From: Lineolata rhizophorae
Taxonomy: Eukaryota; Ascomycota; Dothideomycetes; Lineolatales; Lineolataceae
Assembly (NCBI GenBank): GCA_010093515.1
Contig: MU001707.1
Location: 39,922 to 73,085 of the forward strand
Length of the DNA: 33,164 nt
Reading direction: 5' to 3'
Shown here: piece by piece, positions 18,336-28,788 of the stretch
Layout: every line of letters starts with the position of its first letter
How positions within the stretch are numbered: position 1 is the stretch's first letter
Notes under the pieces: generated by a model
Told to the model about the DNA's origin: nothing
Database searches by the model: none
Seen by the model: the letters and a program-made list of their open reading frames with translations, nothing else
Translations under genes and position numbers: made by a program

Positions 18336-18884
18336 ATGTTCATCGCCTGCTTGCTGTTTGCCGGCCTGCTCGCCGGCACCGCCGTCCATGCTCATCCCGG
18401 CACCATGTCCTACTACGGCTACGGGCCGGACGGCTCGTCGAGCTGCTACACGACGCTCGTCCCGGAAACGGCCGTCAGCACCAGCTACTACACCAGCGTC
18501 GGCACCAAGACCGTCTACGTGCCCGTGACCGACGTGACGTACGTCCCGACGACGTCGACGGGCGTCGTGACCACGGCCATCGTCACCGGCAGCGAGGTCC
18601 TGTCGACGACGTACGACGTCAGCGTGGTCGAGGAGACGGTGCCGGTGACGACGTACGTGGTGTCGACGTACACGACGACGGTGCCCGCCGTCGTCACCAG
18701 CACGGTGCCCGTCACGTCCGACGCCGTCGTCACGACCGAGATCGTCGGGTCGGTCCCGTCCACCGCCGTCGTCAGCTCGCCCGCCGTCTCGTACTGCACC
18801 GAGACCGGCTCCGAGCTCGTCACGACGTACACGACCGTCACCAAGAGCTTCTGCACCTCGGTCGGAGGGCTGGACCATTACTAG
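18336..18884 (+). CDS. Secreted Val/Thr-rich low-complexity protein, 182 aa
   Basis: The first ATG of the open frame is at 18285, but 18336 gives a clean signal peptide (MFIACLLFAGLLAGTAVHA, cleavage before HPG) and a CACAATG start context, so I use 18336. The mature protein is built almost entirely of Val, Thr, Ser and Tyr in short runs such as TTYVV and VTSTVPVT. This predicts extended beta-strands and many O-glycosylation sites, as in cell-wall or surface proteins. Cysteines occur only near the ends (SSCYTT near the N-terminus, SYCTE and SFCTS near the C-terminus). No hydrophobic C-terminal tail is present, so it is probably released and not GPI-anchored. A TATA box lies upstream and AATAAA downstream. 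I know no function; it may be a lineage-specific surface protein or effector-like protein. Confidence 0.8.
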   Translation: MFIACLLFAGLLAGTAVHAHPGTMSYYGYGPDGSSSCYTTLVPETAVSTSYYTSVGTKTVYVPVTDVTYVPTTSTGVVTTAIVTGSEVLSTTYDVSVVEETVPVTTYVVSTYTTTVPAVVTSTVPVTSDAVVTTEIVGSVPSTAVVSSPAVSYCTETGSELVTTYTTVTKSFCTSVGGLDHY

Positions 18885-19078
18885 GCGCGACGCGTTGAGA
18901 CTTGGAAGAAGCTTGGGCACGCCCGAAGCTGTGTGGTTGGGCATGGTACGCGAGGGGGGGAAGGCCGAGGGGGAACGGACGATTGGTCAGGTCGCTCCTT
19001 AATGATTTTACGAGAGTTATGAGGCTGAAAGAGAGGCACGATGCCGATGCGGTTATCCTTCCACTGTCCTTAATGTTG

Positions 19079-19084
19079 AATAAA
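19079..19084 (+). terminator. Possible poly(A) signal
   Basis: AATAAA lies about 195 bp after the stop codon of the Val/Thr-rich protein gene. Confidence 0.4.
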
Positions 19085-20478
19085 TGGCGTACTCTGCCGT
19101 TGTGACGCAGTCTTCTCCTTGTTGTCGTAGATCGAAGCATTCTTGCTCGATCGAAGTGAAGAAAGGAGTCCCGGATGAAGAAGTGGGGATTCGAATGAGT
19201 GAAAACAGCGATACGTGAAAAAGTGGCGTTGCAGCTTGCGGAGTGAGGAGTGGAAGACTCGAAATGAGCGTCTCGGTAACGAGCGTCTCGGTAAAAAGAA
19301 ATCCCATCATCTACCAGTGAAAGTGTCCGCACGACCAACCCACAAGAAGATCATTTCGCAAAATGCAGTCGCGACCACCGCAACTTCGGACGAAGAGCAA
19401 ATGAAAAAAAGAGAAAAGCCGTCACCTTGGCAAATCGAACTCGTCTGTCCGCCCTTTCGAAAAAAAAAAAAAATTACGGACGGCGCGTCCGACCGACCCG
19501 CCCTTGTCGAACAAGCTCTGACCACTCAGCAGCCGCTAATTCGTATGCACGACACACGCACCCAATCCGTGCACGCCCAGCCGCCCGGTCCTGCCCCGAC
19601 ACGGGCCAATCCCGCCCCAATGCCGCGACAATGAAGCAATCACGGCTCGCGCACGCCATCAGGTCCACAGTATGTATGTATGTACATATGTATGTATGAA
19701 CATAGCCTGCCCCGATCTATTGACGGCAAAAAAAAAAAAAAAAAAAGCAAAACCCATTCTCTCAGCCTCTCTTCCCCCCCTGACACCAATATGTACCTAC
19801 ATCCGACCCGCCGCCGTGGGGCCGCGCGGCTCTTGCCCCCCCGGAGACACCACCGAAGGAGCCTTCCCTCGGAGCTGGAGCCCCAGCCCCCAGCCCGGGA
19901 AAGAGCGCGTCGCGCGTGGCTTCCGCCCCTCTCCCCCTCTCTCCTTCCCGGCCACCGGGGGGGCCCAGATCTGACGGCGCGCGGCGCCCCCATTGGTGCC
20001 CTTGTTTTGGTACATAGCACGTATGTAGGGGGGCACGCCCTTGGGCCGCTCCTTCCCCCCCAATTCCTTGGTTGAGAAGCTGGTGCCGGTACCGCGTGGA
20101 CGTGCGCGTGTGTCGACGCCACGAGTGGGCGCGAGCCGAGGGTCTGGACCGCGGGCGAGGGCGGGTTGTTGGCGGGCGGGAGCCCGAAAGGCTACTGGCA
20201 CGTACGTGCGTGGGCCGCTAGGCCGTTTGCGAGGGGGGCATTTGTCTTCTTGCCAATAGACGCGGGCGCGGGCGCGAGGGGGGCTTCATTGGCGACGACG
20301 GGTTGGTTCCCCCTAGATGGGGTTTGGGGGGGACGGAATTATTTTTTTTTTTTTTACCCTCTATATATCATTCCACGCTTTGTACGATGTTAGGAATTGG
20401 GGGATTCCTGCCTTTGTCGAGCCCTTTGCCCTCCTTTTCTCTCTTCCGGGGCCACGCCTTTCGATTCCCATCGATCAA
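19085..20478. other. Intergenic stretch with simple repeats and the promoter of the next gene
   Basis: It holds homopolymer runs (A at 19460-19472 and 19727-19745, T at 20341-20355) and a TATG/TACA microsatellite at about 19671-19697. From 19800 the sequence is GC-rich. CTCTATATATC at about 20359-20369 could serve as a TATA region for the gene at 20479. No gene is supported. Confidence 0.5.
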
Positions 20479-21164
20479 ATGAGGGCCCTGCTGGTCCCGC
20501 CGTTGCTGCTGCTGTCGGCGCTCGGCGCCAGCTCGCCAGGGCTTCGGGACACGGTCGGCCCGCGCTCGCCGCGCCTCGGCGACTCCATCAGCAGCGTCTG
20601 CGGCCTCGACCCGGTCGACTGCGGCGGCGGCTGGTGCTGCCAGGTCGGACAGGTCTGCCGGCCGCCGGCCGACGACGGCGTGCCGCAGTGCCAGGACTTG
20701 TTCCTCTTCAACGGTGACGGGTGCGGCAATCTCATCATCGCTGGCGGGGAGAGGAGAAGGAGAAGACGAAGAAAAAGAAGAAGAAGAAGAAGAGGAAGAC
20801 AAAAAAGGAAGAAGATTCGAACGCGCCCGGACTGATTGATATCTGGAGTAGCTCCCCGGTTACGATCTCGGCCGCACCGTTCAGCACTGCCGCGGCGCGC
20901 TCGACCCTGTCCGAACGGGCCCAGCCGGCGTCGACGGCCTCCCCCTCCGCCCTCATCGTCGACGTCCCGACCATCTCGTACGACGCCGCGACCCGGCTCT
21001 CGCAGCAGACGTTCGCGGCGACGCCGCCGACGGGCGCCGCGCCCGGCGCGGCGGCGACGGCTAGCAATGGGGCTCCCGCCGCCATGGACGGTAGCGGTAG
21101 CGACGGTGGAAGCGCGCGGGCGATCGTCGCCGCGCTGGTTGGGATCAAGATCGCACTGTTGTGA
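20479..21164 (+). CDS. Cys-rich GPI-anchored-type secreted protein, two exons
   Basis: Exons 20479-20720 and 20852-21164 give 184 aa. The intron (131 nt) has donor GTGCGG, a possible branch ACTGAT and acceptor TAG, and it removes a purine-rich tract (20745-20815). The phase fits (GG joined to C) and the product reads FNGDG then SPVTISAAP. A signal peptide (MRALLVPPLLLLSALGA) is followed by a six-cysteine module, C-x6-C-x4-CC-x5-C-x10-C (about residues 40-74). A Ser/Thr/Ala-rich stalk follows, with a small-residue site (DGSGSDGGS) before a hydrophobic tail AIVAALVGIKIALL, as expected for a GPI anchor. The likely site is plasma membrane or cell wall. The Cys pattern resembles modules in many fungal GPI proteins, but I cannot name one. 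Unspliced, the first exon would end in an Arg/Lys-rich tail; splicing is the better model. Confidence 0.75.
20745..20815 (+). repeat. Purine-only GA/GAA tract in the intron
   Basis: About 70 bases are almost entirely A and G, with GAAGAAGAA runs. The tract lies inside the intron of the GPI-type gene, and simple-repeat growth explains the intron's unusual length. Confidence 0.7.
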
Positions 21165-21388
21165 TTTCGCGGTCTGGGCGTGACGCCTCGATCTATTGGT
21201 CTATCTCGCTATCTCTCTCTCTCTCCGACATAATATTTAATTACTGGTAAGAAAAAAAATAAAATAAAAAAAAAGTTTGGAGAAAAAGAAAAGAAAAGAA
21301 AAGAAAAGAAAAAAAAGAAAAAGAAAAAGAGTGTTCCTCCGCCCCGGTGCACACACGCGCTGTCTGAAAGTTCGCACCAAATTTGCCG
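21165..21388. other. Convergent 3' regions with an A-rich and GAAAA repeat
   Basis: The 224 bp between two convergent stop codons hold a CT microsatellite (21206-21225) and a run of GAAAA/AAAAG words (21250-21330). They serve as 3' UTR and terminator for both genes. Confidence 0.6.
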
Positions 21389-22649
21389 TCATACGGCCAT
21401 GCCGATGATGGAGTCCTCGCTTCTCCGCCCGACGGTCTCGAAGTGGATCTGCCTGGACCGGTTCGCGAACTGCCGCTCTGTCTGGCCCAGGACGTCGCGG
21501 ATCTGGGCCGGCGTCGAGACCGTGGCCGGGGAGACGAGGTCGTCGGGGCGGCGGCCGTCGGCGTCGGCGTCGGCGGCCGGCGGAAGCTCCTCCTCCTCCT
21601 CGCCGTTGCCCCGCCGGCGGATCCACAGCAGGCCGGCGGCGACCAGCACCGTCGGCGCCAGGTAGAAGGCGTTGTCGAGCAGCTGGGCCAGCGGGAAGAC
21701 GTCGAAGGCGCGGAAGCCGCAGAAGTAGGAGAACATGAGGGCGGCGACGCCGCGGATGAGGAGCACGGTCGCGAGGCCGTAGAAGGCGACGGCGGCGAGC
21801 TGGCGGGGCCGCTTCGGCGCCGGGTCGACGCCCGCGTGCGCGGCTTCTTCCTTCGGCTGGCGACCCACGCATCGGACAGGCCGCGCCGGCGGACCGCGGC
21901 GCGACGAGGCCTGCTGCCGCGCCCGCGTCGACAGATAGCCCGCCATGAAGACCAGCTTGAGCGCCCAGGCGAGGACGAGCCCGGACCAGGCGATGTTGAG
22001 CGCGTTGTACATGGCATTCTCGCTGGTGATCCAGTCTGCCTCGCTGCCGGTCGCGAAGAAGGCCACGCACTGCGCCGCGGAAAGACAAGCCAGGACGAAG
22101 AAGGTGAGCTTCGGAAGGACCATGAAGGTGAAGCTCTCGAGGAGCGGGCTGGAAAGAGAGACCAGGAGCCCGGCGATGAGGCTGTCGTCGAACACGGTGA
22201 GAAGCACCATGTCGCCAAGCTGGCGGACGACCGTGGCGACGATGATCATGAGCGAAAAGAGCGGATCGACGGTGACTCTCAGCTCGGAGAGTATCCGGGT
22301 GCAGAGGGCAAGCAGAAGATAGCTGCATCATGGTCAGTTCCGGTCGTGTTCAAGCACGGAGTCCCATTCTCAAAACGTACACGATGGTGATGCACAAGGC
22401 CACGCGAAGCCACCGGGTCTGAGCATCGCCTATTTTCGAGGTCTGCGGAAGGAACTGGGAAGTCGAGGCGAGGAAGACGATGACTGTGAGACAAACGATA
22501 GCGAGCGTTATGAGGGCAATTGAAACGAGAAGGAACCCGTTGCGAAATCCCGAGCCAGCGAGTCGCATGGGCGTGTCGTACGTGACGGCGGAAGCCTCCG
22601 CGCTCGACATCGGCGCGAAGCCGTAGCCGTACGCCGGGAGGGCTACCAT
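21389..22649 (-). CDS. Seven-span integral membrane protein, two exons
   Basis: Minus-strand exons 22381-22649 and 21389-22322 are joined across a 58-nt intron (GTACGT donor, ACTGACC branch, ATGCAG acceptor) to give 400 aa. The phase is clean (GT joined to C, reading ITIV then YLLLAL). Seven hydrophobic spans are visible: GFLLVSIALITLAIVCLTVI; WLRVALCITIV with YLLLAL; SLMIIVATVVRQLGDMVLL and on to LIAGLLV; TFFVLACLSAAQCVAFF; GLVLAWALKLVFMAGYL; AVAFYGLATVLLIRGVAALM; LAPTVLVAAGLLWI. The third could be two spans. The N-terminus is short and polar. The C-terminal ~90 residues are acidic and soluble. The seven-span layout recalls fungal GPCR-like or RTA1-like proteins, but I see no diagnostic motif, so the function is unknown. 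A longer open frame in another phase is a GC artefact. Confidence 0.8.
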
Positions 22650-23827
22650 TGTGGGAAAGGGAAAGACTGCAGGGCCATTGACGAGGACGCGGAGCAGAAG
22701 ACGGAGGAATATATTTTGCTTTATCTTTTTTCCCTTTCCACCACGGCAATATACATAGAGCGGGAACCTATAGCGGCGCAAAATGTTTATCTACTGTGCC
22801 GCACGCTCGGCGGTGGCCCACGGCAGGGATCGCGCGTCGCGGCGGCTACGGCCCGCGGCGAGACGGCGTGATTCGCCCGCTCAGCCTGTTGGCCGTGACG
22901 GGCACGACTCAGCCCTCCCGGCGCCGTGGGCGAAGGATAAGGCCCGGCGGAGCGTCCTCCTGGCGTTGAGCTTGGCGCTTGGTTGTTTGCGAGGGCGAGC
23001 CGGCTGCATACACATCAGCGCAGATCCCCGGATTCTTTTCTCGGGGCCGGGGGCTTTGGCTACGCGCTCGGGAAAACGGCCGCCTTCACCCGGGCGAGCG
23101 GTGATTGGTGGGATGCTCGCGGCTTGCTCGGGAATACGCCTGTAGTATGAGAGGGCCCGAGGAATTTTTTGATTGGCCGCAGCGGCGAAATAGCCAGAAG
23201 GTTTCCAAACAAGCTGCGGTATAGGCAGACAGTGCCGTTGAGACCCGGCTAGGCCGTGACGCAAATAGGCTTCGGACGTTCGTTTCACGAGCTGAGGCTG
23301 TTCCGACAACCGAGCAAAACATGTGCAATGCCTGGCGCAAGAGCCGGCCGGGCTCTGCGGCTCCTGGCCAAGCGTCCCCGGCCTCAGGAGCGAGAGTCAT
23401 GGCAGCTGCAAGGGAGAGCAAAAAGACGCCTTGGAGGGCGCCTTGTATAGCGGCGGAGCGCGCGCCGTGCAGTTGCCGTCACGGCGCCTACGCAGGGCTC
23501 CCGAGCGAGCGGCGCCCGCGCCGCGGTCGCGCGGCGAGGGCGGCAGACGGGGCTGCCGCCCGAGCGGGCGAATCAGAGAAGGGCTGGACGCGGCCGTTGG
23601 ACGCCCCGCGCCAATGGGCGGGCCGCCGTCGCCGCCCGCACGTCGAGCGGTCGAGCAGGAAGGTGCAGCGCGGCGCCGCTCGGGCCGACCGCGGGTGTCG
23701 CAAGCGCGCGCCTTCGCCTCCCTCTCGCGCCACCTCGCCCGTCCTCCGCTCGCGAGCGCCCTCCACGCAACCCTCGCAGAGCCATGATCCCGCGCACACC
23801 CGCGGGCGCCGCCGCCGCTCCCCAGCA
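22650..23827. promoter_or_regulatory. Divergent promoter region between the membrane-protein and telobox genes
   Basis: About 1.2 kb separate two divergent starts. CCAAT-type motifs occur on either strand: GTGATTGGTGG near 23100, TTGATTGGCC near 23169 and GCGCCAATGGGC near 23610. AATATATTTTG near 22711 could act as a TATA region for the minus gene. The frame of the telobox gene stays open back to 23321, but that part looks like GC-rich leader DNA, not protein. Confidence 0.4.
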
Positions 23828-25801
23828 ATGGACCAGGTCCGCATCTCGTCCCTGCTGGACGACTCGCTGTCGCCCGACCGGGCCGGGGCCGAGCCCTGGC
23901 TCAACCCGTCCTCGCTGCACCACATCATCCAGCCGCTGCCGCGCGAGCCCGAGCACACCGCGCGCGACGTCCCGCTGACGTACGACCGCATCAGCAGGCG
24001 GAGGCACGCCGGCCCGCGGCCGGGCGAGCCCGGCCCGGGCTTCGCCGGCGAGCGCCTGGCCCCCTTTGGCGAGCCGCACGGCCAGCGCCCGCCCTACGGC
24101 CGCCTCTTGTACCGCATCCCGTCCATCCTGCAGGGCCACGACGGCGGCCAGGACGCGCGCGCCCGCCCCGACGAGCCCAGGAGGGCGGCGGCGGCGGCCA
24201 ACGCGCCCGCCGCGCCGCTGGCCGGCGTCCTCAACGAGCAGGATCGCCAGCCTCGTCCGGCGGCCGGGGGCGACGCCGGCGCCGAGATCCCGCCGCCGGG
24301 CGGCAAGAGGCGCAGGGCGGCCGAGTCCGAGCTGTACGTGCTCCCGAAGCCGCAGCCGCAGGTGAAGAGGAGGACGAAGCGGCCTCAGATCCCGCCGTTG
24401 CTGCAAGGCTTGCACCAGCCTCCGCCCGACGCGAGGCTGTTCCCCCCCATCCAACCGGATGGCAGGGGAGGCGGCGGGCAGAGAGTTCCGATCCCGACGC
24501 CTCGTCCCGCCGAGCTGCCTTCGGCTCGTGGTGACGGGCCCGGCTCGGCTATCGGCGGCCGGCCCCGGCCGACCGACGACCGCTTGCCTGGCGGAGATGC
24601 TGGGGATTCTGCCGGACGGCTTTCGAGGACGACGGAGGGGCGATCTGACTCCGATGGCGGGAAGGCAGGGAAGCCTCAAGCCCCGAAAGCGAAGCAGAAG
24701 GCCAAACGAAACAAGTGGACCGAGGAAGAGACGGCTTGCCTCTTGAAAGGGGTTGCCCGATTTGGTATCGGAAGCTGGAAAAAGATTCTATCCCACGCAG
24801 ACTATTCCTTCAACGGCCGGTCCGCGATAGACTTGAAGGATAGGTTCCGTACCTGCTGCCCCGACGAGTACCGCAGGCACAAGGAGTCCAACGGCGGCCC
24901 TCAGCCGCGGGCAAGTGCCGCCGAACCCTCCAAGGAACACGACCCGAACAAGCCGGCGGATTCCAGCCGTTCAAAGGACGCCCAGGCATCAAAGTGCATC
25001 CCAAGACCACCAACGGACCGAATGACGATTGAGGATCTGGCGCAGCTAGGCATAAATGAGCCATTTCAGCGCAAGAGGCGTCGATCACGTCACGATTTCA
25101 TGCACGAGGAAGACGAGGCGTTGCTTCGCGGGTTCGAGAAGCATGGCCCGCATTGGCACCGAATCAAGCTTGATTCCGGCGGCGTGCTTGACTCGCGCAA
25201 CCCGACCGACTTGCGAGACAGGTTCAGGCACAAGTGGCCGGAAAAGTACGAGAAGGCCGGATACAAAATCAAGGACAAGGGTTCAGTCAAGCCTTGCCCC
25301 CCAGGAGAGGAGCCGAAAGGCGATGTTCCGAGCAGGTCGAAGGAGATATCGGCGCCCAAAGGAAACCTGGAAGGCCGGACGGAAGGCCCAAGAGAGAGCG
25401 ACTCTTCGCACAAGGACAACAACGCATCCGCTTCTAGTAACGACATAACCGCGCCAAGTCTGCCCAGCCTGTCCCTTCTCGCGGGGTCGTCGAAGCCTTC
25501 GAACCTGTTCCCCCTCGAGCCGCTGGATTCCTCCTTTTCGCACGACTGGCTCTCGGAATTCGCCTACGACTTCTCGGGCGACGACGAAGGCGACGCCGAG
25601 GCGAGCCCCGTCACGCTCAACCGGCGCCCGTTCGACTTCGCCGGCGCCACCGGCTCGCTCCTCCTCGCCCAGCCGGCCAACCTGGCGAGCGCCGCTCCGG
25701 GTGCGCCCTCGAACCCGCCCGACGCCGCGACGCTGCCCAAGCCCGACCCCCAAAGGCAGAAGGCGGGCCGCGACGCCGCCGCCCCGAGCGCGCCCAACCC
25801 C

Positions 25802-25838
<37 letters not shown>

Positions 25839-26089
25839 CGACCAGCTTCGCCCCCTTGCTGCCCCCGACCCCCCGCGCCGCCGTCACCCACATCGACCCG
25901 CTCATGACGCTGAACCGGCCCAAGGCGCCGCCGCCGGCGCGCCGCGAGCCCTGGCGGCTCCCCGCCAGCCTACCGTCGCTAGCCGCGCACACGGGCGCCG
26001 GCGCCGGCGCCGGCGGCGGGCAGCAGGCTAACATCAACTTGCCTGGTCCGGCGGACATTCTGTTCGGGCTCGAGGCCGAGGGCGAGTGA
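23828..26089 (+). CDS. teb1: Telobox double-Myb DNA-binding protein (Teb1/Tay1-like), 753 aa
   Basis: Teb1 (S. pombe) and Tay1 (Yarrowia) bind double-stranded TTAGGG-like DNA at telomeres and at promoters. This protein has their layout: a long disordered Pro/Arg/Gly-rich N-terminal half, then two Myb repeats. Repeat 1 (residues ~295-352) contains WTEEETACLLKGVARFGIGSW and ends with DLKDRFRTCCP (335-345). Repeat 2 (~423-475) contains EEDEALLRGFEKHGPHW and ends with DLRDRFRHKWP (461-471). DLKD/DLRD-RFR is the telobox signature (VDLKDKWRN type). A C-terminal disordered region carries a run of about 14 prolines from residue 658, coded by CCG repeats. The start at 23828 (MDQVRISSLLDDSLSP) is chosen over 23321 because the sequence only becomes protein-like there. 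No intron is evident. The stop is convergent with the MFS gene. Confidence 0.85.
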
Positions 26090-26675
26090 AAAAGATGAGG
26101 GGAGCATGTTAAGGTAGTTTTGAAATTGACGGGCGTACGGAAACGTCCAATCGTACGACGATTTTTTTTTTTTTGGCGCTCCTGTGTCGTTGATGTGTGC
26201 ACCGAATCCCCATCCTGCACCTCCGCAGTATACGTCGTCTCTCCTTTGTCTTGTCCACGGAAGACGCGTTTGTCACCGGAGGGAGATTTAAAAAACCACT
26301 TCGCTACTGACCGACCAAATGCATGGTGCGTGGCCGTGCGCCCCTCTGGACACGCTCTGGCTAGTGGAATGGGACATCACGATCGCCTCTCTCAAATGGC
26401 TTTTGTTTTATCGGGAAAAACTAATTTTTTTTTTTTTTCCCCGATTCTGAGCATCTCAGCATTACTACTACGTGAAGAGATATCAATCTAGCATTTACAA
26501 GCTGACTGAGACATCCATCCTTTTCCGGATCGGATTTTAAGAACTCCCCAAAGGTAAATTCCACTACCATTTTGTAGGTTTTAAAAAGCGACCCTATTAC
26601 CGAGCGCCTGAGCGCCACTGATCCCCCCCCCCCCTCTACCTCCCTCTACCTCCCTCTACCTGGCCCGAAGAGAAC
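26090..26675. other. Convergent 3' intergenic region
   Basis: It holds T homopolymers (26163-26175, 26424-26439), a C run (about 26624-26634) and three CTACCTCC-type direct repeats (26637-26660) just before the MFS stop. No gene is supported. Confidence 0.5.
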
Positions 26676-28788
26676 CTACTGCTCCAGATGGTACAGCGGC
26701 TGCCGCGGCGGGACGTCCTTCCGCAGGATGTACCTCTTGAAGTACCAGGGCAGCATCTTGAGGTAGTACTTTGCGTGGGTGGTGGTGGGCACGCTGAAGA
26801 CCTGGTCGAGCTCCTCGAGCGAGAGCGCCTTGGTCTCGGGCAGGGCGAAGTAGGCGAAGCCGGTGGCGAAGCAGTTCCAGGCCGCGTACCAGCAGAAGGC
26901 GCCGGTCGGCGTGAAGGCGTCGGAGAGCGACGGCCAGGTCAGGGCCAGGATGAAATTGAAGCCCCACGTCGTGGCCGTGGCGAAGGACATGCCGACGTCG
27001 CGGATGTAGAGCGGCTGCGGGGCGTGCGGTTAGTCTGACTGATCCATCCCGAATGGGCGTGTTTTTTTTTTTTTTTTCAGGTTGTGGGGGTGTGGGACTT
27101 ACGAAGCACTCGGCCGAGTACGTGAACGGGACGGGGCCTTCGCCGGGCGAGTAGACGGCCATGAAGAGGTAGATGCCCGTCGCGACGCAGCCCAGGCGGG
27201 CTTGCTCGTTCGGGATGTAGAAGGAAAAGCCGGTGAAGAACAGGAACAGGGCCATGAGCGGGAAGGTGGTCACCAGCAGGTTTCGCCGGCCGAAGGTGTC
27301 GATTGTGTAGATGGCCGGGATGGCGAACAGCCAGTTGATGATGCCGGTGCCCATGGAGGCCAGGAGCGCCTGCGGCTGGGTGAAGTCGGCCTGGATGAAG
27401 ATGTCGGACGAGTAGTAGGCGATGACGTTGACGCCGCAGAACTGCTGCATGAACATGACGAAGAAGGACGACTGGGCGGCGCGGCGGTTGCGGGGCCGCA
27501 GCCAGAACTCCTTGAACAGGTTCTTGCCTTCCTTGAGCTTGTTCTCGACCTGGAGCAGCTTGTGGATGTAGTACACGTCGCGGGCCGCCTGCAGCTTCGT
27601 GTTGCGGAAGCGGCAGAGCGAGTTGAAGGCCTTGTTGTACTTGTTCTTGGTCATGTACCAACGGGGGCTCTCGGGGGCGAAGAAGATCTGGGCCCCGACG
27701 AACAGCGGCGGAATGCCGGCCGACCCGAGCATCAGGCGCCAGTTGAGGTATTGGATGTTCCAGCCCTCTGGCGCGGGGATGTAGAACTGTTCTCGGTCAG
27801 GGGAGGAAGGAACGTGCAAACGAGGGTGGGATTGGCGTGTGAAGGGGAAGCCTTACAAAGACCACGGACGCGATGAAGCCGCACATGATGCCGAACGCCG
27901 TCCACATCTGCCACATCATGACCAGGGCGCCGCGAATGATGGCGGGCGAGCACTCCGCGCCGTAGACGGGCGTGGTGGAGGACTTTGCGCCGATGGCGAA
28001 GCCCATGAAGAACCGGGCGATGAACAGGTGCCACCAGGAGTCCGTGACGGCCTGCCAAAAGGACGAGGCCGTGGAGGCGAAGCAGCCGACGAAGATGGTG
28101 CCGCGGCGACCCAGGTAGTGGTTGGTTGGGGCAGACGTCCAGCAGCCGATGCATACGGAGCAGAGGTACGGTGCGCCGTTGACCAGTCCTCGAATCCACG
28201 TGTCGGTGATGCCGAACTCCTCGGTATAGAAGCTGCAAGAGTCAGCAAGTTAGTTTCTGTTTCATTTTACTTTTTTTTTCTTTTTTTGGACCTTCGGTCA
28301 GTCCAGCTCAGGGCAGTCACTTACACCTGAGCACCGTTAACGGTGGTCTGGTCCATGCCCTGGACAATGGCCGATCCAGCACAGAGAACAGTCATGAAGT
28401 ACATCATCCACGGCTGCTTCCAGCGGTGCGTCGTCTCCATGCGGAGGGTTTCCTTGTCCTCCTCGGAAAGCTCTTCGATCATCTCGAACTGCGACGGATT
28501 CTGGGCCACCAGGGCGCCCTTCTTGAGGATGTCGATGTGTTCGGTGAGCCCTTTGGACTCGGCAAACGTCTCGACATCCTTGAAGAGGGCCTTCTTGGAG
28601 AGGCCGGCGAGCGGGTTGCGCAGGGCCGCATTGGCGTTCTTCTCGACGGACTCGAGGAACTCGGACTCCCTGCGGTGGACGTCGTCGATATCGGACTCCT
28701 TCTCGGGGTCGGAGTTGTACGGGGAGCTCTTCTCCTTGTTGAGGGGAGGGTCGGTCTCGACCGCCTCTTCGTCCCTTCTAGGCGCCAT
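26676..28788 (-). CDS. MFS sugar transporter, four exons, 620 aa
   Basis: Minus-strand exons are 28325-28788, 27857-28232, 27103-27786 and 26676-27014. Introns are 92, 70 and 88 nt, with GTAAGT, GTAAGG and GTAAGT donors and CAG acceptors. All phases join (NGAQ-V-FYTEEF, SVVF-FYIPAP, AECF-PLYIRD). It is a major facilitator superfamily sugar:proton symporter type, 12 membrane spans, plasma membrane. Signatures: YLGRRGTIF (~194-202) between spans 2 and 3, PESPRW (318-323) at the end of span 6, QQFCGVNVIAYYS in span 7, DTFGRR in the second half, and PETKALSLEELDQVF (from 567) after span 12. The cytosolic N-terminus is long (~130 residues, charged), as in one fungal subgroup of these transporters. 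The substrate cannot be read from the sequence. Confidence 0.93.

Noticed and set aside
18176-18898. 240-codon plus-strand ORF in another frame over the secreted-protein gene
   Set aside because: Arg/His/Asp-rich shadow caused by the repetitive GC-rich codons; no signal peptide.
19181-19197. GGGGATTCGAATGAGTG, like a tRNA T-loop
   Set aside because: The flanking bases do not form a T-stem and no acceptor or anticodon arm is present.
21241-22331. Two long alternate-frame ORFs (325 and 364 codons) over the membrane-protein gene
   Set aside because: Their sequences are Arg/Pro/Ser-rich GC artefacts ending in Phe-rich tails from the A-rich 3' UTR; the 400-aa spliced frame has clear membrane spans.
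23321-23827. Upstream in-frame start that would add 169 residues to the telobox protein
   Set aside because: The extension is Arg/Ala/Pro-rich without structure, and CCAAT-type motifs lie in and near it; MDQVRISSLLDD at 23828 looks like the real start.
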